Part shown: piece after piece, positions 32,701-42,013 of the stretch
Position numbering within the stretch: position 1 is the first letter of the stretch
How the letters are laid out: every line of letters begins with the position of its first letter
From: Yponomeuta sedellus
Lineage: Eukaryota > Arthropoda > Insecta > Lepidoptera > Yponomeutidae
Assembly: GCA_934045075.1 (NCBI GenBank)
Contig: OW203749.1
Span: forward strand, 1,612,001 to 1,676,000
Length of the DNA stretch: 64,000 nt
Reading direction: 5' to 3'
Notes under the pieces: generated by a model
The model's database searches: none
What the model was told of the DNA's origin: nothing
What the model saw: the letters and a program-made list of their open reading frames with translations, nothing else
Position numbers and translations under genes: made by a program

Positions 32701-35700
32701 CATACTTGGCAAGCAGTCACAAAATGCTCTTCCATTATCAATGTTGAACTGCGTGTTATGTAACGGACATTGTGCTAAATAGTGACGATAGTTATAGACG
32801 GAATTTTAAGGTATAAAAAAGGTTAGACGAGGTCAGCGCTTGAAATTGCCAATCCACGGTGGGCACGCGTGGTTATTAAGCCCACAATGAATCTCTCCGA
32901 AAGTAAGTTCGTGCCCTACAGTGAATGGTAAACTTAAACGTTTTTTATTCAAGGTTTCCTCACGTTTTCCCGACGTTTTCCTTCACGGTAGGCCGTTTGT
33001 CCACCGCCACCGTCACCGGGACGTGACCGAGAACGTGATGACGGCGGCGATTTAGCGATACATACATTTACTATGGCCATGTGTCCACCGCACGCCCGTC
33101 TCCCGAACGCCGTCATCCCGGCCGCCGATTTTACGAGTAGATCGGCGTGACCGCTTAAACTCGGCCCGAGATCGTGACGGGCCGATGTGCCGGAAATACA
33201 AAACCCGTTTGTTCTTGTCCACACACTACCGTCGCACCGCGCTGTTCGCCCGGTTTTCGTATTGTCTATCATAAAATATGTAAAAAAAATGGCTAAGAAA
33301 TTCAAGTACGATATTTATTCATTAATTAAACTTGTTGAGAGTAAAGACTGTTTGAGAGTAACTGTCTAACAAACGCGACTACCACGCACGACAAAGTTCT
33401 AGAACAGAGAGCCGCAGTGCACACACGATCGCCGCCATGTCATCTAAACTTTTTTGCCGCCACGTTCGAGTAATCTCGTCACCGAGAACGAGATTACTCG
33501 AACGAGTAATCTCGTTCTCGGTGACGTCCCGGTGACGGCGGCGGTGGACAAACGCCCTTACCGTGTGGTATTGCTACTACATTGAAATGAAAAGGTTTTA
33601 TTCAAAGTAGCGCAGAAAGTGGGGCTTAATGAACGTTACAGGTGTCCATTTCAAAATCTAGATCATTTTGGAGAAAACTTAGTCTTTTTAAAGTCCTTAA
33701 TTAACATAGTTTACATAATTATTATAAGCCATAGAACTCATGGATTGTACTGGCTTTAATTCCAGACATCATTGTCACCTAAATAATCCTTTATGTTACA
33801 GTAGCCCTTTTGGCACAAAGTGTACTTAACACATTTTTTGAAGTGTGTTTCAGGCAAGCCTAATAATATCTTCAGGGATTTTATTATATATTGATACACG
33901 CGCGCACTAGGAATCGAACCTGGGTCTCAGGCTTCCGAGTCCATTGATCTATACCGACTAGGATAGCACCGCTTGAACAAATCAACGCATCAAGTTATCA
34001 GTAAAATACAATCCGAACAGGATGAGATTGCATCAACGCATTAAGAATATTATAAGATATTTATGGTCGGTTTATCTCGGAGTTATCTTTATAAATTCTC
34101 AGGCTTATGCGCCATAATAATCTGGGCTAACGGTTTATCTCGGGACAAAAATAAGAACTGACTTTGATCGATGTTTTCATTACATTGCCACTTCAAGGAC
34201 TTTTTTGCGTGAGAACTTGAAGCTGCGATGGAGATTAATACAGTGGTTTGACAATGAAATAATCAAAGAAATGTTTATTCAGGAAACAAAATACGAAATG
34301 AGTCTGAAGTGTTCAAATAACTATTGCCATTCTGCGGTGGGCACCCGTGGGCAGCGAGATTGTGATGATGATGTTAGTATTTTATTATATACAGAAAGCG
34401 GCTTTTACCGTACGCGCAGCGTGCGGAAAAAGCCACTTTATTGCCAGGTGTCGCATAAAGTTATTTATGTCATATTAGTTCCGATATTTCTATTACACGA
34501 ATATATCCGATTCTATCTGATAGTAGCCGAGGTATATCCTAAAAGCTAACAGACTGTGTTAATGCAATATCGCCTTAACAGCTGAATTGATTACTCACTC
34601 ATTTCTGACTGTCTGTCGCAGACCAGACAGAAGCCAGTTCAAACTACTTTTGGTTAACTAGAGCCTGGATTTTGTTTAGGCATTCAGTATAGCTTTTAGT
34701 AATAAGGCCGAGAATTGTGCTATATTTTTATATCATTCCCGTTGCTGATTTAATTTCATAGCGATTATATTGAAGTGCTCCTGGCCTAGTGAATCCGAGT
34801 GATTGGAATCAATCACTAGGGTTAAGTAACAACAGACGCTGGATGGGTGACCATCCCGTGACTACCGCTAGTGTTTTTCCCGAGAGAGCTGTTGGTGCCG
34901 GCTGTCATGTAATGGCAGTCGTTAAGCCACGTCAGAGGCTTTATGCGCGGCTTGATAACTTCTGACAGTAAGGCCCGCCACTGTCTTACAATCCTCCACT
35001 AACCCGGACTTGGTCCCCGTGGTGGTGTATGGCCTAACCTTCCTGCGATGCAGGAGACCCGTGCCCCAGCAGTGGGGACATACAAGGGTTGATATCGAAA
35101 CCAACAAGGCTGTCATCGCGGTCGCCTCATGTCTACTATCGTGATCCACACAGAGCATTCAGTAATTGGATCCGTTAGTTTTAATCATTGGCGACCGCGA
35201 AGTGTCACTTAGGAACTAATTAACCAACACATTACACAGTGCAAGGTCGAAGACGTTGGTAAGCGGATCACAGAGTTAAAGTGGAGATGGGCGGGACACT
35301 TGGCTAGAGGGGAAGACGGCCGGTGGACCAGGGCAGTATCGGCGTGGTGGCCAAGGGAGGGAAGGAGGTTGGTAGGCAGACCAACGACACGATGGTCAGA
35401 CGACATCGTGAGGGTTGCGGGTCAGAGACGGATCAGATTGGCACAGGACCGTGAGGAATGGCGCAGTAAAAAGGAGGCCTATGCCCAGCAGTGGGTTGAT
35501 GTGGGCTGATTATAGATAGATAGTGCACAGACCTTGTCTCTCAGGGAGAGAGGGAGAGAGGGAGAGAGGGAGAGAGAGAGAGACGAAGACTTTTTTTTAA
35601 AGAGATAAAAGGTCACGTTAAAAGAGCTTTATATTATTATAATATTATTATATTCTTTATATTCATAGTAACCTCCACTGTCTATTTATAAGCTATTTAT

Positions 35701-38700
35701 TTTATATTTGTATATTTTGTATATTATTTGTATTGTCTTTGGAAATAAATGATTTACTACTCCTACTGCTAATACTAGAACAGAAATCAGAAATCTAAAA
35801 TGTATTTGAACATATTCTTTTTAATGCACTAACCCGTGCTAAGGACAATCTTAAAAACCTATTTAGAGGCTAAAAATTCCACCCATGCCGGGATTCGAAC
35901 CCGCGACCTCTGGCTATCCTTGCCAGCGCTCTCTCCAACTGAGCTAATGGGTGACTCACCGGCATCAGTGAAATTTCGAACCTCTTTACAATACTCTCTG
36001 TATTACGTACAGGCTCTCTGGCTGAAGTAATTTGCATCACTTTTTTCACTGATGCCGGTGAGTCGCCCATTAGCTCAATCGGAAGAGCGCTGGCACTGTT
36101 AGCCAGAGGTCGCGGGTTCGAATCCCGGCATGGGTGGAATTTTTAGCCTCTAAATAGGTTTTTAAAAAAGAGCTTTGTTTGTAAAACATGTGTGTTGTGT
36201 TTAAACAAGGTGGTTTAGAAGAGGTATCGAAAATCGTGTTTTCGTTTGCTTTTGTTATTATTATTTCATAAATAATTTTGTTACTGTATGGTCTGATTAA
36301 CACTGGTCTTACTGTGTGTGTGAGAAAATGCAAATTATTCAATCAATCAATCAATGTGACCGCTCTTATTAATTTTCCACTGAACTTTCACTAATTTGAC
36401 CATTTCAAATTAATTACTACTAGCTTTTGCCCGCGACTTCGCCCGCGTCGCATACAAAAAAAAATGTTTTTTCCCGTAAAATTTTCAGATATTTCAATAG
36501 TCATTCTGCTGCTCGGGACGGAGTCAAATACAACAAATCAAAAACCATGAAAATCGATCCAGTCGTTACAAAGTTATAAGTGTTCGAAAAACCCGACTTT
36601 ATTTTATCTATTAACAAAAGAAAGTAATATTATTAAATTATCTCATGAGTTTATTAGTAAACTTAACTATGAACCAGTGCAAATTACTATTATTCATTAA
36701 ATCCCCAAGCAACTTTATACTAACGGTGCATGTTGTGACTGCCTGTAAGTGAGGTTACACTTAACTTATTTATAGTTATGGTCTATTGTGAATGTATTGG
36801 TGTGAAAAAGAAAATAAATAAACAAAAAGAAGATTACATTAACTAAAAATAAATATTTTTTGTGTTGACAACATTGAAGCTAATCATCACCCAACACCCG
36901 AGGGCACGCGTGATTATTAAGTCCATTACACATATCCGGGAGAAGACCCGTGTCCTGCCGTAGGAGTCAAACTTCTCTGCTGATTCTTACTACATTATAA
37001 TATATAATAAATAAATTTCCATTCACACATTACACAGATCTATTTAGCTCTATACTAAGTACAACTAAATGACTTGTGTTATAGGTGCTAACTCGACAAT
37101 ATATTTAATACAATAAAACATAGACAACATCCAGGACCCGAGACAAACTAGAAAAGTTCGTTTCCTAGTTTGACCCGGCCGGGGATCGAACCCGAGAACT
37201 TCGGTTTCACAGTCAGCGTGCCAAACCGCTACGCCAGCGAGGCCGTTCCATTAAAAACAATTATTTATTTACATGAATATTGTAACATAACAGTAAAATT
37301 ACACCAAAGCGTTACAATATTATATCAGAGCACTATCTTTCATACATATTCTAGCATTCTCTTACATACCTTCACCACACTTTCAATCCCATCCGCAAAC
37401 ACATCACACTCTGGTGCTTCAGCGAGCAGGGCACAGAGTAGCCGCAGCGCACGCGCGATCGGCGAGCGCTGGTACAATGGTAATATGGACAAGTATCTAG
37501 GCTGCGATAACAATTTAACCGGTTAACTCACCGCACGACAGGATACCGCCCAGGCCGCAAAGGGCGAAGTACTTTGACGATCCAAACTCGCAGCTGTCAC
37601 CGACTGGCACATCGGCTGCCATGCCGGGCTGGCAAGAGAAAACACGGGCTCAAACATCGTACAACTTGTGGCGAGCAAACTCCAACATTCCTGCATCGCA
37701 CAATCAAAGTGTTTCAATGACATACCATAAATATAACGTCCGACTAACAACAGTTGGACCGGCCGTCCCCAGGCATACGATCTGCCTGGCGGGAAAATTC
37801 CATTTATAGTGGAAGAGCACGATCAACCGCTATTCCCTATAAACTAAGCTCATGGAGAAGGCTCACAATCAATTCTAAAGTGAGTGACGAACTCCGTAGT
37901 CTGATGTTATACTTAACTGTTAATAGACGATCGAACTTGGGACGGTCCGGACAGCGGATTTACAATTATTACCATTTCGTATTTCGCTCGGTCGGATGTC
38001 GGATGGTCGGACCAGCCCGTACTAAGTTCGATCGTCTAGTAATAGTATTAAAAAAAAAGACGCACGAACAAAACCTGTGTGTATCTACTGGCGTAAATTA
38101 TAATTAATGGTACGGCCACACTATCGCGATAACGCGAAGATTTGCGTTGTCGCTACATGTCTGGACAAAAAAATCGTCCTATCGCGAATCATCATCGCGA
38201 ATACAAACACCCTTCGCGCCGCTGTCGGTAAAATGCCGCACATCAAAGGCTTTTATGGCCCAAAGGCCAAAATCTTCTTATGATGTGGTCAAGCTCTTCG
38301 CCGTAGAGCGACCACGAAATGTTGTCGCGACAACGCGAACACGAATCTTCGCCTTCAAAGTGTGGCCGCAGCATTATATTAATTGGCGTTACTTGGTGGA
38401 TTAAAATTTACTAAACTACATCATGTCAAATCTATGTAACAAAGTCTATCTATACTCTACATAGTCAACGGTTACGTCACGTAATAGCCCTCAGCTCTCA
38501 TAATCTTCGGGTCACAGGGCAATTCTGCCGCCTTTGCCACCCGACCGCATCAGACGACTAAATCAGGTCGCGACACAACCAACACGGTCGGGCGCCTCCA
38601 GCGACAGCCCCCCTCAAGCATGAGTTTTCATCATCGGGCAGAAGTCCTTGGAGACAGCGAGTATTTATGCTACGTAAGGAAGAAACTTTCCTTGCGCGAT

Positions 38701-39209
38701 GCAGGATCGGCGCTGTGATTGGTCGTTGAATTTAGCAGGTAACTTCTACTGTTCCTTTTTCGAATTTCGATCAATCGGCCTGTATTTGTCCACTGCTCGA
38801 CATAGGCCTCCTCCAAGGCACGCTAATTCGTTCTGTCCACGGCCATACTTATCCAGCCGAGCCGATGGGACTAAGAAGTTCATTATCTACACTCGAGGAC
38901 CAGTTTTTCGAAATAATGGATTCTAATACAAATCGCAAGATCGTGGGTTCAATAATTCATCATCATCATTTCAGCCTATTGCAGTCCACTGCTGGACATA
39001 AGCCTCCCCCAGGTGCGCCACAAGACCCGATCTCCCGTTTTCGCCATCCAGTCACCACCAGCCACCTTTTTCTATAATTGTTTCGATGTAATTTCTAAGA
39101 ATGAAACATTTACCTGTGCAATCTGCGGCTGCGCAGCGTCGCACTGCGCGGGCGCAAGCGGTCCGCGGAACGGCGAGTTCCGCGCCGCTTCCAGCAGGGA
39201 TGAGAACAT
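23674..39209 (-). CDS. Mpcp: Mitochondrial phosphate carrier, 8 exons, 354 aa (span)
   Basis: Eight minus-strand exons (39209-39114, 37628-37532, 31978-31809, 31269-31108, 28351-28172, 27246-27109, 24581-24450, 23763-23674) join in phase to 1065 bases. The protein belongs to the mitochondrial carrier family (SLC25A3 type), an inner-membrane transporter that imports phosphate with a proton (or in exchange for hydroxide) to feed ATP synthesis. Each of the three carrier repeats has its PxDxxK/R signature: PLDLVKCRLQ, SPLEAAKVRIQ (E replacing D, as is known in repeat 2 of this carrier) and SHPADTVVSKLN. The lead-in GDSCEFGSSKYFALCGLGGI is characteristic of phosphate carriers. Length is normal for the family and there are no lesions. 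Large introns hold SINEs, MITEs and LINE fragments. Paralogue identity within insects cannot be settled here. Confidence 0.96.
23905..24140 (+). mobile_element. 5S-derived SINE, truncated copy
   Basis: It has the family body (gtgcttcgtaaggcacgtta through ccccagcagtggggacatac) without the 5S-like head. Lies in intron 7 of the phosphate carrier gene. Confidence 0.75.
24205..24392 (-). mobile_element. SINE family A relative
   Basis: Minus-strand copy with head gccggggttcgaacccacga (plus-strand reading) and body ttccttacgatgttttcctt. Confidence 0.75.
24450..24581 (-). CDS. Mpcp: Phosphate carrier exon 7
   Basis: Acceptor ccgttcacag, donor gtaagc. 44 codons (DKTATVGSIIGKLGMAGVWK ... FIYDAVK), phase 0; the last transmembrane helix. 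Confidence 0.96.
24665..25150 (-). pseudogene. LINE C-terminal fragment with an insertion
   Basis: Minus-strand copy of the fragment at 18510-18790 (reads cttcgcttcatcaacgttc on the plus strand). It is interrupted by the element at 24782-24974; joined across it, the sequence matches the uninterrupted copy at 57640-57660. Confidence 0.7.
24782..24974. mobile_element. 193-bp element with 6-bp target duplication
   Basis: It is flanked by ataagt at 24776-24781 and 24975-24980, and the empty site is visible in the related sequence at 57640-57660. A second copy is at 37666-37838. The interior contains the hairpin ccaggcatacgatctgcctgg-like segment and no ORF. Confidence 0.85.
25354..25590 (+). mobile_element. 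5S-derived SINE, truncated copy
   Basis: Body from gtgcttcgcaaggcacgtta to cagcagtggggacatacaag. 25600-26200 after it shows no gene; 26030-26100 resembles the repeat at 5810-5950. Confidence 0.75.
26415..26640 (-). mobile_element. Retroposed RTE-tail element with 8-bp target duplication
   Basis: Flanked by gtcagctc at 26407-26414 and 26641-26648, with the same interior as 12381-12649 and a (GAA)n tail on the minus strand. Confidence 0.85.
26727..26860. repeat. Partial copies of the phosphate carrier exon 6 end
   Basis: ctcacctggttaagcttgga at 26727 is identical to the exon 6 end plus donor (from 27104), and a diverged copy lies at 26779. On the minus strand each carries SKLNQ-type codons followed by gtgagc. 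The units are about 52 bases long (caaactcactcc at each end), and related sequence extends back to about 26215. Confidence 0.75.
26875..27098 (+). mobile_element. MITE copy next to exon 6 donor
   Basis: Starts GAGTGCTTAGTGCGAGTTTT and shares gccagttcgaacggttaac with 2253-2437 and 3996-4152. It has an internal segment (26900-26985) that the others lack. Confidence 0.75.
27109..27246 (-). CDS. Mpcp: Phosphate carrier exon 6
   Basis: Acceptor tctggcatccgcag, donor gtgagttg. 46 codons, phase 0, ending in the third signature SHPADTVVSKLNQ. The MITE at 26875-27098 ends about 10 bases past the donor, and partial copies of this exon end lie at 26727-26808. Confidence 0.96.
27345..27880. repeat. Degenerate TTGATCAGCAG tandem repeat
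   Basis: Around twenty imperfect copies of a unit near aattgatcagcaggaaatt, spaced about 25-35 bases apart, fill the intron between exons 5 and 6. A LINE-tail word (agataagaatattctttatt, 27523) occurs inside and again at 28520. Confidence 0.75.
28172..28351 (-). CDS. Mpcp: Phosphate carrier exon 5
   Basis: Acceptor cattaacag, donor gtgagtc. 60 codons (VRIQTMPGFATTLREAWPKM through LEILYQ), phase 0. It completes the second repeat's signature and includes the RQIPYTMMKFSCFE segment typical of phosphate carriers. Confidence 0.96.
28395..28560 (+). mobile_element. 5S-derived SINE fragment and LINE tail
   Basis: 28410-28517 is a 3' fragment (ccaacccggtcttggcccct, gcagcggggacata), followed by agataagaatattctttattg. 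Confidence 0.6.
28853..29013. mobile_element. Tc1/mariner-type MITE copy
   Basis: Inverted ends GTCTGTTAGCTTTTAGAATA / tattctaaaagctaac; the interior matches 13146-13336 (aactcgatcatcagtacgaa). Confidence 0.85.
29085..29215 (+). mobile_element. SINE family B copy
   Basis: Head cacccattagctaagttaga ... gggttcgagtcccggcatgg, and the tail tagcctctaaataggttt. Confidence 0.8.
29540..29775 (-). mobile_element. tRNA-derived SINE, family D
   Basis: On the minus strand gacctcggtggcgcagcggt ... gggttcgatccccggccggg forms a tRNA-like head, followed by aaacgaacttttctagtttg. A second copy is at 37015-37245. Confidence 0.8.
30101..30508 (-). mobile_element. tRNA-derived SINE, family A, near full length
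   Basis: Minus-strand copy of 50647-51040: head gtggtagctcagtgggtaaa ... aggttcgatcccgagagcgg, the body word gtgaaggaaaacatcgtgag, and the end tgcaaaaaggccaaaaggc. Confidence 0.85.
31108..31269 (-). CDS. Mpcp: Phosphate carrier exon 4
   Basis: Acceptor ctcccccacag, donor gtgagat. 54 codons in phase 0, from GLCKFGLYEVFKVFY to the second signature SPLEAAK. Confidence 0.96.
31405..31626 (-). mobile_element. SINE family C copy
   Basis: Minus-strand reading of the head (gtagcggtagcgcgtctgcc, gggttcgaaccccggctggg) and the tail ccagaagcaatgtctgtgcc. Confidence 0.8.
31809..31978 (-). CDS. Mpcp: Phosphate carrier exon 3
   Basis: Acceptor ttttctttccgccag, donor gtcggt (weaker than the others). It encodes the first carrier signature PLDLVKCRLQVD and ends GYSMQ, phase 0. 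A gggacttttgtccc repeat end (31765-31780) lies 30 bases past the donor. Confidence 0.95.
32088..32424 (-). mobile_element. 5S-derived SINE, near full length
   Basis: Minus-strand head gaagcgcccggggcctagtc, then gttaagc-like aattaagcaacaacaggcgc and ggtcaggtgcaggatgtgtg. The body ends ccccagaaatgggga. Confidence 0.75.
32425..32942. other. No feature identified
   Basis: Intron sequence between phosphate carrier exons 2 and 3 with no repeat or exon I can name. Confidence 0.35.
32991..33557. mobile_element. MITE with ~50-bp GC-rich terminal inverted repeats
   Basis: The left arm (ggccgtttgtccaccgcc, then gtcaccgggacgtgaccgag) is repeated inverted at the right end (ctcggtgacgtcccggtgac, then ggcggtggacaaacgccc). 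An inner palindrome of cgagtaatctcgt words lies at 33468-33520. It splits a SINE body (ttttccttcacggta before, ttaccgtgtggtattgc after). Confidence 0.8.
33600..34456. other. No gene; tRNA-like SINE head at 33890-33975
   Basis: 33890-33975 (minus) carries a tRNA-like head (ggaatcgaacctgggtctca on the plus strand). The rest has no supported feature. Confidence 0.4.
34457..34554. mobile_element. Right half of the Tc1/mariner-type MITE
   Basis: It ends aaaagctaacagac and matches the right half of 13146-13336 inverted. Confidence 0.75.
34776..35100 (+). mobile_element. 5S-derived SINE, near full length
   Basis: Head cctggcctagtgaatccgag, tgattggaatcaatcactag, ggttaagtaacaacagacgc, tggatgggtgaccatcccgt. 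GGATGGGTGACC is the 5S box C word in perfect form. The body runs to cagtggggacatacaagggt. Confidence 0.8.
35250..35509 (+). pseudogene. RTE-type LINE C-terminal fragment
   Basis: An open frame encodes ELKWRWAGHLARGEDGRWTR, VGRPTTRWSDDIVRVAG and EEWRSKKEAYAQQW to TGA at 35507. This is the conserved C-terminus of an RTE-group reverse transcriptase; the rest is missing. A (GGGAGAGA)n microsatellite follows at 35542-35581. Confidence 0.85.
35823..36165. mobile_element. Inverted pair of SINE family B copies
   Basis: A minus-strand copy (35823-36040) and a plus-strand copy (36045-36165) face each other. Heads: gccgggattcgaacccgcga at 35887 and its complement at 36109. Confidence 0.85.
36421..36605 (+). 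repeat. Dispersed repeat (CTAGCTTTTGCCCGCGAC family)
   Basis: Starts actagcttttgcccgcgact; related to 5444-5790. 36610-37010 after it has no supported feature. Confidence 0.6.
37015..37245 (-). mobile_element. SINE family D, second copy
   Basis: Closely matches 29540-29775, including gacttgtgttataggtgcta and ttcgtttcctagtttgaccc. Confidence 0.8.
37532..37628 (-). CDS. Mpcp: Phosphate carrier exon 2
   Basis: Acceptor ttttctcttgccag, donor gtgagt. 97 bases, one base carried over. It encodes GDSCEFGSSKYFALCGLGGI, the start of the first transmembrane helix. Confidence 0.95.
37666..37838. mobile_element. Second copy of the 193-bp element
   Basis: Matches 24782-24974 (ccataaatataacgtccgac, ggaccggccgtccccaggca). 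It ends about 40 bases outside the acceptor of phosphate carrier exon 2. Confidence 0.8.
38113..38368. mobile_element. MITE with CGGCCACACT inverted ends
   Basis: The left end cggccacactatcgcgataa and the right end (complement of ttcaaagtgtggccg) are inverted, and tgcgttgtcgc/gcgacaacgcga pair further in. No ORF. Confidence 0.75.
38400..39062. other. Non-coding, with RTE 3' tail fragments
   Basis: 38768-38830 and 38950-39060 carry gtccactgctggacataagc-type words from RTE-like 3' ends. The remainder has no supported feature. Confidence 0.4.
39114..39209 (-). CDS. Mpcp: Phosphate carrier exon 1
   Basis: ATG at 39209, 32 codons (MFSSLLEAARNSPFRGPLAP...), donor gtaaatg, phase 0. This is the poorly conserved N-terminal part that precedes the carrier domain. 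Confidence 0.9.
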
Positions 39210-41446
39210 TGCAGTACTGCAGACAAGGAGCACCAATCATTAAAGCAAAATCAGAAGTTTCACTTGAACAATCATTCATTTTCCGTTTCATTAATCGATC
39301 TTCATGGCATGGTCAGAGATATTTTGAGAAGATTGACTGTTTCACTTAAGGGAGACTAAATGGAGAGATTTTTTTATGTATTGTTTAGGGTCGTCTATAA
39401 GCGACCCACTGCAGGGCATACTGTCAGAATGAGAAAGACAAAGAAAGAGAGAGAGAGAGAAAGAGTGAGTGAGAGAGAAAGAGTGAGTGAGAGAGAAAGA
39501 GAGAGAGATAAAGAAAGAGTATGGACTTAATTACCATGCATACCCATCGAAAGCTAACTTTTTTGATGTAGACTTTAAACGTCCCACTGCAGGGCACAGG
39601 TCTACTCTCAGAGAGAGGATGGGCATAATCACCACACATACCCACAGCGTTCGATTCCCAGAGTCGCGGTGTGCCAATCACTTATTTTCTACGTTACATA
39701 CATTTGTAAAGTTATAGATGCAATATCACTTGCCAATGTGAAGAAAACATTCTGAGGAAACTCAAGTGTCGGAGGCGTTCAAATACCACTAATAATACTT
39801 ACCATAATTAAGCTCATAACTCTCTCTGAGATAATACCTGTGCCACGCACTGGGACGTTTAAAAACTACATAAAAAAATCAAAATAATTGCATTTTTTTC
39901 CATAGCAATTTGTGAATGCGTAATTTGGATGTCCCACTCCAGGGCGTGCTTGGCCTCCCACGACACTTGTGGCTTGTGGGGCGTAGTCTAATCACCATAG
40001 CTGACCAGGCATTTCTGGGTTTTTTGTTGTATCTGGCCATTCAACGAAATAAAAATAATGATATAATAATGAATGAAAATGAAATCATATCCTAAACAAT
40101 ATTAACATAACAGAACATTTTACATACAGGCACATACATTGCTTCTGTCCCCACTCTAGGATACCCTGTAATAACTCGACATTGGCAGAATCCTTAGGGT
40201 AGCTATTAATTAAGAATTGAATTTAATTGAATGATCTAATTATTAATGATCGCTCTTAGCGATAAGACCGCCAGTTGTATAATATTACTTAGATTTAAGA
40301 AATCATGGTTGTATTCTTTTTTCTGGTTGTGCAATGACATGTTCTCTATCTATGTAGGCCTTTGGAAGACTTAAACAGGGCTTAAGTTACTTTTTGGAAT
40401 AACTACGAGGTCATATTCAGAGTGCACAATAGAAGACACAAAGTACAACCCCAGAGTCAGGTTGGTATGGATTCTAGCTTTACACAATACATTTTAATCA
40501 ATAAAGTAGGTATGAGATTTGTCATTGAGAAGCCTTATGCAGAACCTATAGATACCATTTTCTTTTTAAACTGCCATTTAAGCAAGGAGGCCTAGCCAAT
40601 GCGAGACAGCCTCTTTAAGCTTGAAAAGAAGGAAAACATTTAATGGCTTATAAGTAGGGATCAATATGGTGTGTCGAGCAAAACTGGTATAGAGGTGCGA
40701 AGTCTATAATTGAATTATTATTATACCCACTTTTTTCACTGATGTAACAATTAGACCTCGTTCTAGGTCAAGATTCTTATGTGTATTTATAACCTCACTT
40801 TTAGACTGAAAAAGCATTAGTATAATGAAAACTGTCCACAACTAAAACACTAATATTCATGCTTTCTCCACAAAAGAGGCGAAATGAACTGTTAATAGGT
40901 AATACTTTCAGTCCTTCTTCAATCGTATTAGGGTGTAAAGATATAAGTGGAATAACCAAAAAGTAAGACTTAAAAATTAGTTTTCTTCTTTAGCCAAACC
41001 TGATGTTCTTATTGATCGCAAGGGAATAGAAGTTTGTAGATCTTGTCAAAAACTTTACTATTCATCCAAATAGAGGTCACGTCTAATCAATAATTTAAGG
41101 AAACACCGGTCGCACGTCACCAAAAATCCATAACCATCAGGAATAAGGCAAAGTTTCCGTGTAACGTGACATGTATGTTACTAACCGAAAAGCTGTAGTG
41201 AGAAGATCAATCTGTCGCGGATCAAAGTCTTTGGCATTGAACGACACAATTCCTTCTATATCTACCGAGATAATAGGACAAGGTCACGTGAAAATAATTC
41301 CCCATTACCGAACTCCAGTTACGTAAGGTAAACCTCTTGTTTTTCAAGGTTTCGCCGAGGAATGCTAGTTTTTATCACTTAATCTGCCACTAGAAATTTC
41401 CGTAGATTGTTCTGGGAAAGGAAATGGAGCCTATTAGCGTACTCAC
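39210..41446. other. Presumed first intron of the phosphate carrier gene
   Basis: It includes a (GAGA)n microsatellite (39431-39515), SINE-body remnants (39560-39800), a SINE-C fragment (40105-40175) and a LINE-tail remnant (40247-40355). No coding exon was found. Confidence 0.45.
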
Positions 41447-41645
41447 ATGTCTATAAATCCGGTGTAAGTCGTACAACACTCCGCAGCGCAGCGCTCGCAC
41501 AGTGTCAAAGGAAATGCAGAGGCGAAGCAAGCGCCATTGCCGGAAGTTATGTAATCACGTGGAACTTTTTGACGTTTCGCCTGTGCGTTTCGTTCGTTGC
41601 TTGGCTTTATTCAAAATGGACGCGAGCGACAACGCCATCTAGCGG
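41447..41645 (-). promoter_or_regulatory. Mpcp: Probable promoter and non-coding first exon of the carrier gene
   Basis: A GC/CpG-richer block (41470-41645) lies just before a strong minus-strand donor (GACAT/gtgagt at 41447). On the minus strand there is no long ATG frame. It is the best candidate for the 5' UTR exon that would be spliced to the exon beginning before 39209; an acceptor was not pinned down. Confidence 0.35.
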
Positions 41646-42013
41646 AGAGTAGCTAAGCAAAATTATTTTGATACCTTTCCGAAAAAATATGTTACATAAT
41701 AATTAAGATTTTATTGTTCAATAGAAACTTGTTATTGATCTTCCTAAAATCGATGGGTTTTATAAAAAACTTTTTTAGGAATAAAAAGTTCTGTTCATCC
41801 TTGGTTGAAAGCACGGATGTCTTCTTTTGACATCCGTCGTCGAAAGACATTCTTTTGTGCTAACAGCACAGAGCATATAAATAAGAGACGGGACCTCCCT
41901 ATATGCTTTTGTAATGAGTTTAGCCCCGTTAGCAATACCAACCAATAGAGCAAAAATGCAATGTCAAAAGTGCTACCAACATAACAACTTGTCTGTGCAT
42001 TAGGGACGTCCAC

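Noticed and set aside
34205..34549. 114-residue ORF at 34.2-34.5 kb
   Set aside because: Its last third is the end of a MITE and the rest shows no coding character.
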